From positions 1 to 48,766 of the forward strand of contig JALFLW010000025.1 in NCBI GenBank assembly GCA_022774505.1: a stretch of DNA of 48,766 nt. The letters run 5' to 3'. Under the pieces are notes generated by a model that saw only the letters and a list, made by a program, of their open reading frames with translations, made no database searches and was not told where the DNA came from. The position numbers and the translations under genes were made by a program. Each line of letters opens with the position of its first letter. The stretch's first letter is position 1. Positions 8,252 through 17,467 of this stretch are shown here, piece after piece. The DNA comes from Lachnospiraceae bacterium (GTDB lineage: Bacteria; Bacillota; Clostridia; Lachnospirales; Lachnospiraceae).

Positions 8252-10135
8252 CTAATGTTTTACGTGATCATCCTTGATGATCTGGGACAATTTTGAACGA
8301 AAGGCCTTTTCGTTGAAATTCTGTTCATGATAGGCAAAACGATTATAATCAAAATGGGCTTCCCGGATCATCTGGTTGGTGTATATAGTGGTATCCCGAT
8401 GTTCAGAAAGAGGCCAGAATATGAGGATGCCGCCTTTTGTGACTTCATGGTCGGGCAGACCGTTGATGATGAGCTCCCTGGAAATCTTCTGATCGAGCAT
8501 ATAGACGTGGGAATACAATCCGATCACCTTGGAAAGGCGTGTACCATTTACAGGGAAGGTGTTCATGTCATATCCCTCGCGGTATTCACCGGCTGCGGTC
8601 TGGGAAGAATGTTCCTGCTGTGTAATGACAATGGCAGGAAGACGCCGCTGAGGATCATGCAGGAGTGAACGCAGTGCTTCAAAGTCCTCGCGGGTATTTA
8701 CGAAGCGTCCCTGTGTACCCAGACGTTCCTGATCGACCAGACCGATCTTGGAAGAAAGCTCTGACAGATAGGAAGGCTTATTGAATGTTTCACGCTGGAT
8801 CGCGGTTGTAGGAGTATGCAGTGTGGTTTTATGGTGAAAGATCAGGGGATGCTGTCCGGTTGAATGGGAGATAGAGACATTGATATGCCACAGTGTCCCC
8901 GGCATCGTATCATCTATATAGGAAAGGTCTGCATCAAATATAAACTGCTCTGGTTTCCAGGCACATTTTACATGGTATCCGGGTTGTTGAAGGGCAAGTG
9001 TTTCTATTTCAGATGGCATTTCGGGGAAAACAGAATTTAATTTGTAACGGATCCAACGATAAATAATGTGGGAAGCATTGTTAAATTCTGTTTTAATATC
9101 CCTGACATCTTTGTGCAAAAGAGGGATATCTAAATGGAAAAGAGTGTTTTCCTCTAATGGTGTTAATGCACGGCGGGGCAGGGAAGGTGTTTTAGCGGCC
9201 AGTGGATCATGTTCGTTGTAATAATCGGTAATATGCGGATCATGCACCGTGCTCTCATTTAAAAGTTTTATGATGAGATCAAAGGTAATCTTTGGAATAT
9301 AATCCTGCTTTAATAAGTTCCGTATCAGTACGATCCGTTCGCATTTGAAAAACTGTTTCGCTAAACGGTGATCCTGATCAAAGAGAGCTTTGACAGCAGG
9401 GGAGAGAGGTTCCTTGTCCTCCATACGCAGACGGAAGTGGCTTTTGAGCATCAGATCCCAATTGCCGTTTTGGTAGTGATTATAGGAGAGATGTTCAAAT
9501 AGCTGAACCAGTGACCAGTCGGACAATTCCAGATTTGCCAGAATACAGTGCAGGATACGGGAAAGATCTTCACTGTTTTCCCAGAATTTATCGTCAGGCA
9601 GCAGGCTCTTGTAGCGCATGTCATGTTCAATCTCATGCCATCCCTCGAAAAACACAGTTCGAAATTGGATCTCGAAGGTAGTATCGATAGGAAGATCCCA
9701 TAATTCCCTTGTGTATAATTTGAAGTGTTCGGATGGAAGACGGAATACACCATTTATCTTTGTGGCACGGAATTCTGCGGCATTAAAGTCGCTTTTGGAC
9801 CAGGTGCCGGTGCGGCGGAACGTTTTTTCAATAATCTCCCTTCCAATGCTGAGGTCGTCAGAATAATAAAGGATAATACGAAGTCCGATGAGATCCTGAA
9901 GCTTTTTTGGATTTTCCTTCGTTCCATATTTTCCGGTAAAAAGTTTTTTGGTGATCGAATTTTTTGTTTTGACACGGGAAAAAATCCGGTAATAAAGACC
10001 GCAGGAATCAAGGATACTGCGTATATCCCTCTCCAAATGAGCGTTTAATTCCTCTAAACGGTCAAAATCAATCTGCTGTTCTACTTGTTCGCGAATTTCA
10101 TCTATATTCATATCAGTGATATCTGTGCTGTTCAT
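8252..10135 (-). CDS. Stand-alone RelA/SpoT-type nucleotidyltransferase with unknown C-terminal region
   Basis: A 627-residue protein. Residues about 25-200 read as a (p)ppGpp-synthetase fold: VKTKNSITKK (55-64), LQDLIGLRIILYY (79-91), KINGVFRL (126-133), TFEIQFRT (153-160) and WHEIEHDMRYK (166-176). There is no HD hydrolase, TGS or ACT domain. The G-loop tyrosine normally seen as GYxS is GVFR here, so substrate choice may differ from RelA. The C-terminal half, about 330-627, is unrecognised, with strands LPAIVIT (499), VIGLYSHVYML (537) and GGILIFWP (568). The ATG at 10135 follows GGGGG; 10147 is an alternative. It has no operon partner. Confidence 0.75.
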   Translation of the reverse strand: MNSTDITDMNIDEIREQVEQQIDFDRLEELNAHLERDIRSILDSCGLYYRIFSRVKTKNSITKKLFTGKYGTKENPKKLQDLIGLRIILYYSDDLSIGREIIEKTFRRTGTWSKSDFNAAEFRATKINGVFRLPSEHFKLYTRELWDLPIDTTFEIQFRTVFFEGWHEIEHDMRYKSLLPDDKFWENSEDLSRILHCILANLELSDWSLVQLFEHLSYNHYQNGNWDLMLKSHFRLRMEDKEPLSPAVKALFDQDHRLAKQFFKCERIVLIRNLLKQDYIPKITFDLIIKLLNESTVHDPHITDYYNEHDPLAAKTPSLPRRALTPLEENTLFHLDIPLLHKDVRDIKTEFNNASHIIYRWIRYKLNSVFPEMPSEIETLALQQPGYHVKCAWKPEQFIFDADLSYIDDTMPGTLWHINVSISHSTGQHPLIFHHKTTLHTPTTAIQRETFNKPSYLSELSSKIGLVDQERLGTQGRFVNTREDFEALRSLLHDPQRRLPAIVITQQEHSSQTAAGEYREGYDMNTFPVNGTRLSKVIGLYSHVYMLDQKISRELIINGLPDHEVTKGGILIFWPLSEHRDTTIYTNQMIREAHFDYNRFAYHEQNFNEKAFRSKLSQIIKDDHVKH

Positions 10136-10220
10136 AAAAACCCCCATTTCTATGTGTTTACCAATCCCCTTTTATCTCCGTCGGCTTTACGATAACATAA
10201 AGGCCGGATTTTGTATATAT

Positions 10221-10248
10221 TGTTTTTTCGTCATATTCTGCTATAATT
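10221..10248 (+). promoter_or_regulatory. Putative promoter of the YcxB-like/tsaE/tsaB/rimI operon
   Basis: TTGTTT and a perfect TATAAT are spaced by 16 bp, about 95 bases before the first start codon. Confidence 0.5.
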
Positions 10249-10342
10249 ATGCTGATACCCGTGAATGATATGGGATGGGTATATGATATTGGAGAAATAT
10301 GCCGTAGAAAGTTTTAGCAGGATAGAATTGGAGAGTTTCATA

Positions 10343-10885
10343 ATGAAAGAAATAACATTTGATATTCGATTGACAGCAAAGGATCTGTTTTTGTTTTCAA
10401 TGCGTCATACGTACACCGCTGTTTCCGGTATTTTTGGTGTGGTGATCAGTCTGGGGAGCTGGATCATTCTGACAGTCCGCTTTGGAGCGATGGATACTTC
10501 AGCAAGGCTTGCGTTGTTTATAATAGGCTGTCTTTTTACTGTGATACAGCCGTTGATGCTTTATTCAAAATCGGCAGCACAGGCAAGACAAAATAAAGAT
10601 ATTAATGCTTCTCTTCATTATCTGCTGAATGATGAAGGTATCACAGTGACACAGGGAGAGCAGGAGGTAACTGTAAAATGGTATGAGGTACGAAAGTGCA
10701 TTACTTCTTCCAAAGCTGTTTACCTGTATATGTCTCCGGTCAGGGCATTTATTTTCCCGGCAGATCAGTGTGGAGAAAAGTTCGCGCAGATCTGCAGGAT
10801 CTGCGTTGATAAAGTAAAGGAGTTTGCCGATTATGATCAACAGGAAGATGCAGGAGAAGCAGACGGACACAAGGAGGATTCATGA
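10343..10885 (+). CDS. YcxB-like membrane protein
   Basis: A 180-residue protein with two membrane helices (about residues 30-50 and 60-80) and a C-terminal cytoplasmic domain that reads like the YcxB family (GITVTQGEQEVTVKWYEV, then YLYMSPVRAFIFPADQC). The function of the family is not established. The ATG at 10343 has GGAGAG seven bases upstream; the longer in-frame start at 10265 has no ribosome binding site. The stop overlaps the tsaE start (ATGA), so the two are translationally coupled. Confidence 0.7.
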   Translation: MKEITFDIRLTAKDLFLFSMRHTYTAVSGIFGVVISLGSWIILTVRFGAMDTSARLALFIIGCLFTVIQPLMLYSKSAAQARQNKDINASLHYLLNDEGITVTQGEQEVTVKWYEVRKCITSSKAVYLYMSPVRAFIFPADQCGEKFAQICRICVDKVKEFADYDQQEDAGEADGHKEDS

Positions 10886-11316
10886 CAACAGAGGTAATTG
10901 AGAGCTTTAGCGAAAAGGATACATTTCGATTGGGAGAAACGATTGGAAATGAGTGTAGACGAGGAGATATCGTGTTGTTAAATGGAGATTTAGGAGTTGG
11001 CAAGACGGTATTTACGAAAGGATTTGGTAGAGGGCTTGGAATCGAAGAGCCGATCAGTAGTCCGACATTTACGATTATCCAGATTTATGATTCGGGACGT
11101 ATCCCTTTATATCATTTCGATGTGTATCGTATTGCTGATCCTGAAGAGATGGATGAGATCGGATATGAGGATTATTTCTTTGGTGATGGAGTGTGTCTGG
11201 TAGAATGGGCTTCTCTGATACAGGAACTCATTCCGGAGCATGTGATGGAAGTAACCATTGAAAAAGATGTAGAAAAAGGGTTTGACTACAGAAAGATAAG
11301 TATTATTAAAAGATGA
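10882..11316 (+). CDS. tsaE: tRNA t6A synthesis ATPase TsaE
   Basis: The P-loop ATPase of the TsaB-TsaD-TsaE complex that makes N6-threonylcarbamoyladenosine on ANN-decoding tRNAs. The 144 residues include Walker A GDLGVGKT (35-42), SSPTFTIIQIY, HFDVYRI and LVEWA, all typical of TsaE. It overlaps the preceding gene by 4 bp and is followed by tsaB 24 bp later. Confidence 0.95.
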   Translation: MTTEVIESFSEKDTFRLGETIGNECRRGDIVLLNGDLGVGKTVFTKGFGRGLGIEEPISSPTFTIIQIYDSGRIPLYHFDVYRIADPEEMDEIGYEDYFFGDGVCLVEWASLIQELIPEHVMEVTIEKDVEKGFDYRKISIIKR

Positions 11317-11340
11317 TATAACATACCATGAAGGGTCGTT

Positions 11341-12078
11341 ATGTCTGCAGGAAAGGCGGATAACATTATTATGAAGATATTAGGTGTGGATAGTTCAGGA
11401 CTGGTAGCATCGGCGGCAGTCTTATCAGGAGATAATATTACTGCGGAATTTACTGTAAATAATAAGCAGACACACTCCCAGACACTTTTGCCGATGATAA
11501 AAGAGGTAATAGATTATTCGGGGGTTGCACTGGAAGAACTGGATGCCATAGCGGTAGCGGCAGGACCGGGATCTTTTACGGGACTGCGCATCGGTTCCGC
11601 TACGGTTAAAGGGCTGGGGCTGGTGCTGGATAAACCGATCATTCCTGTGCCGACTCTGGAGGGACTGGCTTATCAATTGTCAGAAGCGAATGGATTTATC
11701 TGTCCGATCATGGATGCCAGAAGAGAGCAGGTATATACGGGAATATATGAGATCAGAGATGGAAGGCTTGTCTCTATAATGGATCAATGTGCAATGGATA
11801 TTCACGATCTTCTTAAGGAATTGGCACAATATCCGGAAAAGATCCATTTTCTGGGGGATGGAGTTCCCGTATATGAGCAGATTATTCGGGATGAGATTGT
11901 TAATGAGTTTTCCTTTGCGGCCCCTCATCTTGCCAGACAGCGTGGTTCTGCTATTGCTGTGCTGGGAGAGATTTATTATCATCAGGGAAGTGTGGAAACG
12001 GCGGCAGAGCATAGGCCGGTATATTTAAGAAAATCTCAGGCAGAGCGAGAAAGAGAAGAGAAGTTAAATGCAAATTAA
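11341..12078 (+). CDS. tsaB: tRNA t6A synthesis protein TsaB
   Basis: The inactive ASKHA-fold partner of TsaD. MKILGVDSSG, an internal AAGPGSFTGLRIG and the normal length of ~230-245 residues identify it. Translation may start at 11341 (AAGGG five bases upstream) or at 11371, where the family usually begins (MKIL). It lies between tsaE and rimI and overlaps rimI by 11 bp. Confidence 0.94.
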   Translation: MSAGKADNIIMKILGVDSSGLVASAAVLSGDNITAEFTVNNKQTHSQTLLPMIKEVIDYSGVALEELDAIAVAAGPGSFTGLRIGSATVKGLGLVLDKPIIPVPTLEGLAYQLSEANGFICPIMDARREQVYTGIYEIRDGRLVSIMDQCAMDIHDLLKELAQYPEKIHFLGDGVPVYEQIIRDEIVNEFSFAAPHLARQRGSAIAVLGEIYYHQGSVETAAEHRPVYLRKSQAEREREEKLNAN

Positions 12079-12502
12079 ATATATGAAAAAAGAAGATGTC
12101 TCCGAGGTGGCTGCTGTTGGCAGACAGAATTTTACACATTCCTGGGAAGAACAGGATTATCTGGAGCATCTGGAAGATCGGGATAAGATACATCTTGTGG
12201 CAAGGATGGATGGAAGTATTGCCGGCAGCTGTGTGGTGTGGTGCTCTTTTGAAACAGCAGATCTGTGTAATATTGTCGTGGCAGAGAGTTACCGAAGAAA
12301 GGGGATAGCGCAGGCATTGCTGCAGGAAGTGTTTGAGCAATGCAGAAACAAGGCGGTCGACCGGATCTTATTGGAAGTCAGAGAGGGGAATACACCTGCC
12401 TTGGAGCTTTATAAAAAAATGGGATTTCATAAAATTTCCATCAGGAAAGATTATTATAGAGAACCTGTGGAAAATGCAGTGATCCTGCAGAAAAATATAT
12501 AA
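12068..12502 (+). CDS. rimI: Ribosomal-protein S18-alanine N-acetyltransferase (GNAT)
   Basis: A 144-residue GNAT acetyltransferase. The acetyl-CoA loop is RRKGIAQAL, preceded by a beta strand CNIVVAESY, and LEVREGNTPALELYKKMGF is the classic RimI C-terminal block. RimI acetylates the N-terminus of ribosomal protein S18; its place next to tsaB is a very common arrangement. The start lies inside the tsaB end, indicating coupled translation. Confidence 0.92.
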   Translation: MQIKYMKKEDVSEVAAVGRQNFTHSWEEQDYLEHLEDRDKIHLVARMDGSIAGSCVVWCSFETADLCNIVVAESYRRKGIAQALLQEVFEQCRNKAVDRILLEVREGNTPALELYKKMGFHKISIRKDYYREPVENAVILQKNI

Positions 12503-12600
12503 ATAATTAAGACTTCCTATGTTTTCCACTATACATAATCTTTTGCAGATATTATACTGAATGAAGAGAAAAAGATATAGAAGGAACAGGAGATGAGAAA

Positions 12601-12816
12601 ATGAGTAACAGACTGATCTGTAATGGTTGTGGCAGAGTGTTAAAATATGATAACGGGATCCTGAGAGAGGATGTGTTTGAGGGCAGAAAACAATGGGGGT
12701 ATTTCTCACGGAGAGATGGGGAGATTCATTCTTTTTTGCTTTGCGAAGAGTGTTATGATAAAATGGTAGGGCAGTTTGTTGTACCTCCTGAGGTTGAGGA
12801 GGCAACAGAATTATGA
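12601..12816 (+). CDS. Small zinc-ribbon-like protein
   Basis: A 71-residue protein with two Cys pairs (CNGC at about 8-11 and CEEC at about 53-56), which suggests one zinc site. The body is polar, with a central RKQWGYFSRRDGE. It has a GGAG-rich site before the ATG and ends 23 bp before rnz. I do not recognise a named family; a role alongside the RNA-processing neighbours is only inference. Confidence 0.75.
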   Translation: MSNRLICNGCGRVLKYDNGILREDVFEGRKQWGYFSRRDGEIHSFLLCEECYDKMVGQFVVPPEVEEATEL

Positions 12817-12839
12817 GATAAATGGTAAAGAGGTGCATT

Positions 12840-13757
12840 ATGCTAGATGTATGTTTGTTGGGACCCAGTGGAATGATGCCGCTTCCGGGACGCTGGCTGA
12901 CAGCTATGATGACCAGATTGGAAGGAAGCAGCCTGTTGGTGGATTGTGGTGAGGGGACACAGATTGCGATCAGGGAAAAGGGGTGGAGTGTGAACCCTAT
13001 TGATACGATCTGTTTCACTCATTATCATGGGGATCATATCAGTGGTCTGCCGGGACTGCTTTTATCTATGGGTAATTCGGACAGGACGAAGCCTGTAACG
13101 ATGATCGGACCCAAAGGGCTGGAAAAGACAGTGAATGCACTGAGGGTGATCGCACCCGGACTTCCTTTTGAAATCAGATTTATTGAATTGAACGAAAAGC
13201 AGCAGGATCTGGAAGTCAACGGATATCATATCCGGGCATTTCGGGTCAATCATAATGTAACCTGTTATGGATATACGATAACAGTGCCAAGGGGAGGCAA
13301 ATTTCATCCGGAGCTGGCAAAGGAAAATGATGTACCTCTTAAGCTGTGGAGTCGTCTGCAGAAAGGAGAGACGATAGAGCAGGATGGCAGGATCTATACA
13401 CCGGAGTTGGTGATCGGTCCGGCACGTCGCGGAATAAAACTTACATATTGTACAGATACACGTCCACTGGATATCATTGCAGAATGTGCAAAGGATTCAG
13501 ATCTGTTTATCTGTGAGGGGATGTATGGGGAAAGGGAAAAGCAGAAAAAAGCGGCAGAATTTAAGCATATGACCATGTACGAGGCGGCACGTTTGGCGAA
13601 AAGGGCAGAAGCAAAGGAATTATGGCTGACTCATTATAGTCCTTCCATGCTGCATCCTGATGATTATATGAAGGCAGTAAAAAAGATATTTCCAAAAGCA
13701 CATGCAGCAAGAGATCATTGGAGCAAAACGCTGGAATTTGTTGATGAGGAGGAGTAA
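12840..13757 (+). CDS. rnz: Ribonuclease Z (tRNA 3' processing)
   Basis: Metallo-beta-lactamase endonuclease that removes 3' trailers from tRNA precursors lacking CCA. The metal motif is THYHGDHISGL (His61, His63, Asp65, His66), with a C-terminal ELWLTHYSPSM and ARDHWSKTLEF. Its 305 residues are typical. The ATG at 12840 has AGAGGT at a good distance; the earlier ATG at 12822 has none. Both tRNA genes in this window lack an encoded CCA, consistent with a need for this enzyme. Confidence 0.93.
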   Translation: MLDVCLLGPSGMMPLPGRWLTAMMTRLEGSSLLVDCGEGTQIAIREKGWSVNPIDTICFTHYHGDHISGLPGLLLSMGNSDRTKPVTMIGPKGLEKTVNALRVIAPGLPFEIRFIELNEKQQDLEVNGYHIRAFRVNHNVTCYGYTITVPRGGKFHPELAKENDVPLKLWSRLQKGETIEQDGRIYTPELVIGPARRGIKLTYCTDTRPLDIIAECAKDSDLFICEGMYGEREKQKKAAEFKHMTMYEAARLAKRAEAKELWLTHYSPSMLHPDDYMKAVKKIFPKAHAARDHWSKTLEFVDEEE

Positions 13758-13760
13758 GGT

Positions 13761-14363
13761 ATGGATAAGATGACAAAGAAAATACTAATTGTATTTATTG
13801 TTGTTGTAGTGGCGGCGCTGTTTGTTTTTGCAGGAGTCAGGATCTATCGGACAATGGATGGAAATGATAACGGGACAGGACTGCCAAAGACAGAAGCCGG
13901 AAAGCTTATAGCAAAGGATTTAGATCTGGAATATCCGGGTACTCCTACAGAAGTTGTTAAATTGTTCTGGCGTCTGAATAAATGTATGTATAATACAACG
14001 ATGAAAGAAAAAGATTTTCAGAAATTATACTTGCAGCAGCGCAAATTGTATGATGATGATCTGTTAAAGGAAAAAGAAAACTCCGAAAAAGAAATGCTTT
14101 CGGCTCTGAAAAAGGATGTAAAACAATTTGAGGAGGAGAAAAGGTTCATCTCTTCATATATTGTTCAGGAGGACGATCAGGTTAAGTATGCAAAGGTGGA
14201 TGGCAAAGAGGAGGCTACACTGGTAGCGTCTGTTTTGGAAACCTCCAAAAAGAAAAAGACCACTGAGTCCTATGCAAAGTATATATGCAGAAAAGACAGT
14301 GACGGAAAATGGAAGATTCTTGGCTGGAAGCAGATCAGTGCAGATCAGGCGGGACAGGAATAG
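13761..14363 (+). CDS. Membrane-anchored protein of unknown function
   Basis: A 200-residue protein starting 3 bp after rnz. It has one N-terminal membrane helix (about residues 7-28) followed by an extracytoplasmic Lys/Glu-rich domain. A helical middle (KEKENSEKEMLSALKKD) is followed by strands ending in DGKWKILGWKQIS, which resembles small NTF2-like or cystatin-like folds. I do not recognise the family. It lies between rnz and tsaD and is probably co-transcribed. Confidence 0.75.
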   Translation: MDKMTKKILIVFIVVVVAALFVFAGVRIYRTMDGNDNGTGLPKTEAGKLIAKDLDLEYPGTPTEVVKLFWRLNKCMYNTTMKEKDFQKLYLQQRKLYDDDLLKEKENSEKEMLSALKKDVKQFEEEKRFISSYIVQEDDQVKYAKVDGKEEATLVASVLETSKKKKTTESYAKYICRKDSDGKWKILGWKQISADQAGQE

Positions 14364-14389
14364 ATCCGGATAAGAGAGGATAAACAGAC

Positions 14390-15412
14390 ATGGAAAAAGA
14401 TATACTGATATTGGGAATCGAGAGCTCCTGTGATGAAACAGCGGCTTCCGTTGTAAAGAATGGACGTCAGGTAATGTCGAATGTTATTTCATCACAGATA
14501 GATATACATACGTTGTATGGCGGTGTGGTGCCGGAGATTGCTTCCCGCAAACATGTGGAGAGGATCAATCAGGTGATCGGACAGGCACTGGAGGATGCCG
14601 GAGTAAGTCTGGATGAGATCGATGCTGTCAGTGTGACATATGGACCGGGTCTGGTAGGAGCACTTTTAGTCGGTGTCGGTGAGGCAAAAGCAATCGCATA
14701 TGCGGCAGGGAAACCATTAGTAGGGGTGCATCATATAGAAGGTCATATTGCAGCCAATTATCTGGAGCATCCGGATCTGGAACCGCCGTTTTTGTGCCTT
14801 GTTGTGTCCGGAGGCCATACACATCTGGTGCGGGTTTTGGAATATGGAAAGTTCGAGATTATCGGATATACTCATGATGATGCAGCCGGAGAGGCATTTG
14901 ACAAGGTGGCGAGAGCAATTGGTCTGGGATATCCGGGAGGGCCAAAGATTGATAAACTGGCCAAAGAGGGAAATCCGGAGGCGATTTCCTTTCCGAGAGC
15001 GAAGATTGATGGCTGTGAGTATGATTTCAGTTTTTCCGGAGTGAAATCTGCAGTTTTGAATTATCTGAACGGCTGTGAAATGAAAGGAATAGAGGTCAAC
15101 AGAGCAGATGTGGCAGCCTCCTTTCAGCAGGCAGTTGTGGATGTACTGGTGGGGAGAGCTATTGGTGCTGCGAAAAAACTGGGAGAGAAAAGGATCGCGG
15201 TAGCAGGAGGAGTTGCATCCAATTCGGCATTAAGACAGGCGATGAAACAGGCATGTGATGAGGCTGGAATCGGACTATGTTATCCGTCACCGGTTTATTG
15301 TACAGATAATGCAGCTATGATCGCATCGCAGGGGTATTATGAATATATTTCGGGAACGCGTCATGGTTTAGATCTGAATGCGGTACCTAATCTGAAGATA
15401 GGTCAAAGATGA
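14390..15412 (+). CDS. tsaD: tRNA N6-adenosine threonylcarbamoyltransferase TsaD
   Basis: Catalytic subunit of t6A formation, transferring the threonylcarbamoyl group to A37. The 340 residues start with [16 protein letters not shown]; the metal-binding histidines are in [11 protein letters not shown], and the nucleotide site includes VSGGHTHLV and [10 protein letters not shown]. With tsaE, tsaB and rimI it completes the cluster, but it is separated from them by three genes, including rnz. TsaC, which supplies the substrate, is not in the window. Confidence 0.97.
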   Translation: MEKDILILGIESSCDETAASVVKNGRQVMSNVISSQIDIHTLYGGVVPEIASRKHVERINQVIGQALEDAGVSLDEIDAVSVTYGPGLVGALLVGVGEAKAIAYAAGKPLVGVHHIEGHIAANYLEHPDLEPPFLCLVVSGGHTHLVRVLEYGKFEIIGYTHDDAAGEAFDKVARAIGLGYPGGPKIDKLAKEGNPEAISFPRAKIDGCEYDFSFSGVKSAVLNYLNGCEMKGIEVNRADVAASFQQAVVDVLVGRAIGAAKKLGEKRIAVAGGVASNSALRQAMKQACDEAGIGLCYPSPVYCTDNAAMIASQGYYEYISGTRHGLDLNAVPNLKIGQR

Positions 15413-15447
15413 AAAAATATCAATTAAAAAAGTTTATAGAAAAATAA

Positions 15448-15476
15448 TTTCATTATCGGCAAATATGTGTTATACT
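15448..15476 (+). promoter_or_regulatory. Possible hydrogenase promoter
   Basis: A good -10 (TATACT, 15471-15476) lies 17 bp after a poor -35 (TTTCAT). The leader after it can fold: ATATTTCTGA (15487) with TCAGAATAT (15527), enclosing GGAAT/ATTCC. The weak -35 would fit activator control, which is inference. Confidence 0.35.
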
Positions 15477-15567
15477 ATCTCCAAGGATATTTCTGACCAT
15501 TTTTGGAATAGAAAATTCCGGTATTATCAGAATATGTACAGAAACTGACAAGATAAGGAGAGAAAGA

Positions 15568-17013
15568 ATGTTTGCAGATGAAAATGTGATTAAGATCAAG
15601 CATGATGTACTTTATGAGGTGGCCAAGCTCGCCTTTGAAGGGACACTGGAGGAGGAGAGAGATCACCTTCCGCGTAAAATGATACCGGGACCGACACCGC
15701 AATTCCGCTGTTGTGTTTATAAAGAGCGTGAGATCATACGTCAGCGTATTCGTCTGGCAGAGGGAAAGGCTCCGGGGCCTGAGGATAATGGAAATGTTGT
15801 TCAGGTTATTTCATCCGCTTGTGAGGATTGTCCGATTTCAAGTTATGTCGTAACAGATAACTGTCAGAACTGTCTTGGTAAAGCATGTGTGAATGCCTGC
15901 AAGTTTGGGGCGATCAGTCCGGGAGAGAAGCGTTCACATATTGATGCTAATAAATGTAAGGAATGTGGAATGTGTGCAAAGGCATGTCCGTATAATGCGA
16001 TCGCACATCTCAAGAGACCATGTAAGTTTGCATGTCCTGTAGATGCGATTACATATAATGACCTTGGAATCTCTGTTATTGATGAGAGCAAATGTATCCG
16101 TTGTGGTCATTGTATCCACAAATGTCCATTTGGTGCTATCGGTTCCAAGACGTTCATCCTGGACGTGATTGGTGCATTGAAGGCCGGTAAGAAGGTATAT
16201 GGAATGGTAGCTCCCGCTACAGAGGGTCAGTTCGGTGCAGATATTACGATGGAAAGCTGGAAGATAGCTTTACAGAAAGTAGGATTTGCGGATATGATCG
16301 AGGTTGGCCTCGGTGGAGATATGACCACACAGAGTGAAGCAGAAGAGTGGCTGGAAGCATATCACAATGGAGAGAAGAAGACAACTTCCTGCTGTCCGGC
16401 ATTTGTCAATATGATCCGTAAGCATTATCCGGAGCAGGCTGATCTGATCTCTACAACAGTTTCACCGATGTGTATGGTTTCCAGAATGTTGAAGGCGAAA
16501 GAGCCGGATTGCTATACTGTATTTATCGGACCATGTATTGGAAAGAAATCAGAAGTAGTGGATCAGAAGATTGAGGGTAATGCAGATGCAGTGCTCACTT
16601 ATAGTGAGATCCGTGCCATCATGAAAGCCAAAGATGTAGAACTGGAGCCGGCTGCAAATGAGTATCAGGAATCCAGCAGCTTTGGTAAACGCTATGGTAA
16701 TGCAGGCGGTGTGACGGCATCAGTATTGGAATATATGAAAGAAACAGATCAGGAAGTAGATGCAAAGGTATTTAAAGCAAACGGTGCCATGGAATGTAAG
16801 AAAGCAATGCTGCTTCTGAAGGCAGGAAGACTTCCGGAGGATTTTGTCGAGGGAATGATCTGTGAGGGCGGCTGTGTGGGCGGTCCGAGTGGATATGCAG
16901 ATCCGATGAAGACAAAGAAGGTCCGTGACAAGCTGATCGATGAGGCCGATGACAGAACCATCACCGGTAATCTGAAAAATTACAATCTGGATGCATTTGC
17001 GAAGCATCGCTAA
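15568..17013 (+). CDS. [FeFe] hydrogenase, group B-like, ferredoxin-linked
   Basis: A 481-residue monomeric enzyme. Cys-rich ferredoxin-type segments run from about 85 to 190 (clusters near Cys99-111, 130-140, 152-156 and 176-186). The H-cluster domain follows with TSCCPAF (273-279), GPCIGKKSE (321-329) and EGMICEGGCVGG near the C-terminus. The TSCCPAF and GPC forms, rather than TSCCPGW and MPC, are those I associate with group B enzymes. It would oxidise or evolve H2 with ferredoxin. It stands alone, without maturases. The ATG follows GGAGAG. Confidence 0.93.
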   Translation: MFADENVIKIKHDVLYEVAKLAFEGTLEEERDHLPRKMIPGPTPQFRCCVYKEREIIRQRIRLAEGKAPGPEDNGNVVQVISSACEDCPISSYVVTDNCQNCLGKACVNACKFGAISPGEKRSHIDANKCKECGMCAKACPYNAIAHLKRPCKFACPVDAITYNDLGISVIDESKCIRCGHCIHKCPFGAIGSKTFILDVIGALKAGKKVYGMVAPATEGQFGADITMESWKIALQKVGFADMIEVGLGGDMTTQSEAEEWLEAYHNGEKKTTSCCPAFVNMIRKHYPEQADLISTTVSPMCMVSRMLKAKEPDCYTVFIGPCIGKKSEVVDQKIEGNADAVLTYSEIRAIMKAKDVELEPAANEYQESSSFGKRYGNAGGVTASVLEYMKETDQEVDAKVFKANGAMECKKAMLLLKAGRLPEDFVEGMICEGGCVGGPSGYADPMKTKKVRDKLIDEADDRTITGNLKNYNLDAFAKHR

Positions 17014-17103
17014 ATACGAAAGGAAAGCTTTAGCAAATATGCATATATTCAAAATGTTTTAGTCACAGCTCACGGATTTAAAAGTGCTTGGAAAGGCAAA
17101 ATG

Positions 17104-17170
17104 CTATTGCATACAACAGGACATAAGACATATTATGGATATATATCGGTTTTGGGTGTGGAAGTTTTAG
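17104..17170 (+). repeat. Degenerate ~70-bp intergenic repeat, copy A
   Basis: Starts with CTATTGCATaCAACaGGACA and ends with GGGTGTGGAAGTTTTAGT. It is clearly related to copy B at 42172 and more distantly to copies at 19615 and 27571. It sits downstream of the hydrogenase. The rest of the interval 17014-17350 has no gene I can support. Confidence 0.7.
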
Positions 17171-17196
17171 TAAAATAATTTATCAAATAAAAAATT

Positions 17197-17279
17197 GCCC
17201 GGAGCTTTTGGGCAGCTCTGAAAGTCAGATCGGCAGATCTGGCAGCAGGAGGCTGTTTCGAAAGTGTCCGGGCTGTTTT
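17197..17279 (+). terminator. Structured element, probable terminator region
   Basis: GCCCGGA (17197-17203) pairs perfectly with TCCGGGC (17267-17273) and is followed by TGTTTTTT. Inside is a second perfect stem, CAGATC-GGCA-GATCTG. The long branched shape is unusual for a simple terminator. Confidence 0.55.
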
Positions 17280-17355
17280 TTGGTTGGAGTGGAGAAATTT
17301 TATCCCCTCAGAAAGAATGTATGATATATTTTTCAGAAAATGAATGATATATATA

Positions 17356-17383
17356 TTGACATATAGAGATATTATGGTAGAAT
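17356..17383 (+). promoter_or_regulatory. Promoter of the metal efflux operon
   Basis: TTGACA and TAGAAT with a 16-bp spacer; transcription would start about 17390, immediately before the palindromic operator. Confidence 0.65.
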
Positions 17384-17392
17384 AATAACAAA

Positions 17393-17414
17393 CATATGAA
17401 TGATTGTTCATATG
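17393..17414. promoter_or_regulatory. Probable ArsR/SmtB-family operator
   Basis: CATATGAA-TGATTG-TTCATATG is a perfect 8-6-8 inverted repeat at the predicted transcription start. ATATGAA/TTCATAT half-sites resemble those bound by SmtB/CadC-type repressors, and such a repressor is encoded downstream at 19779. Confidence 0.7.
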
Positions 17415-17467
17415 ATGAAATGAATAACAGATATTAAAGATCAAATTATGAAAGGATGGACAAAAAA

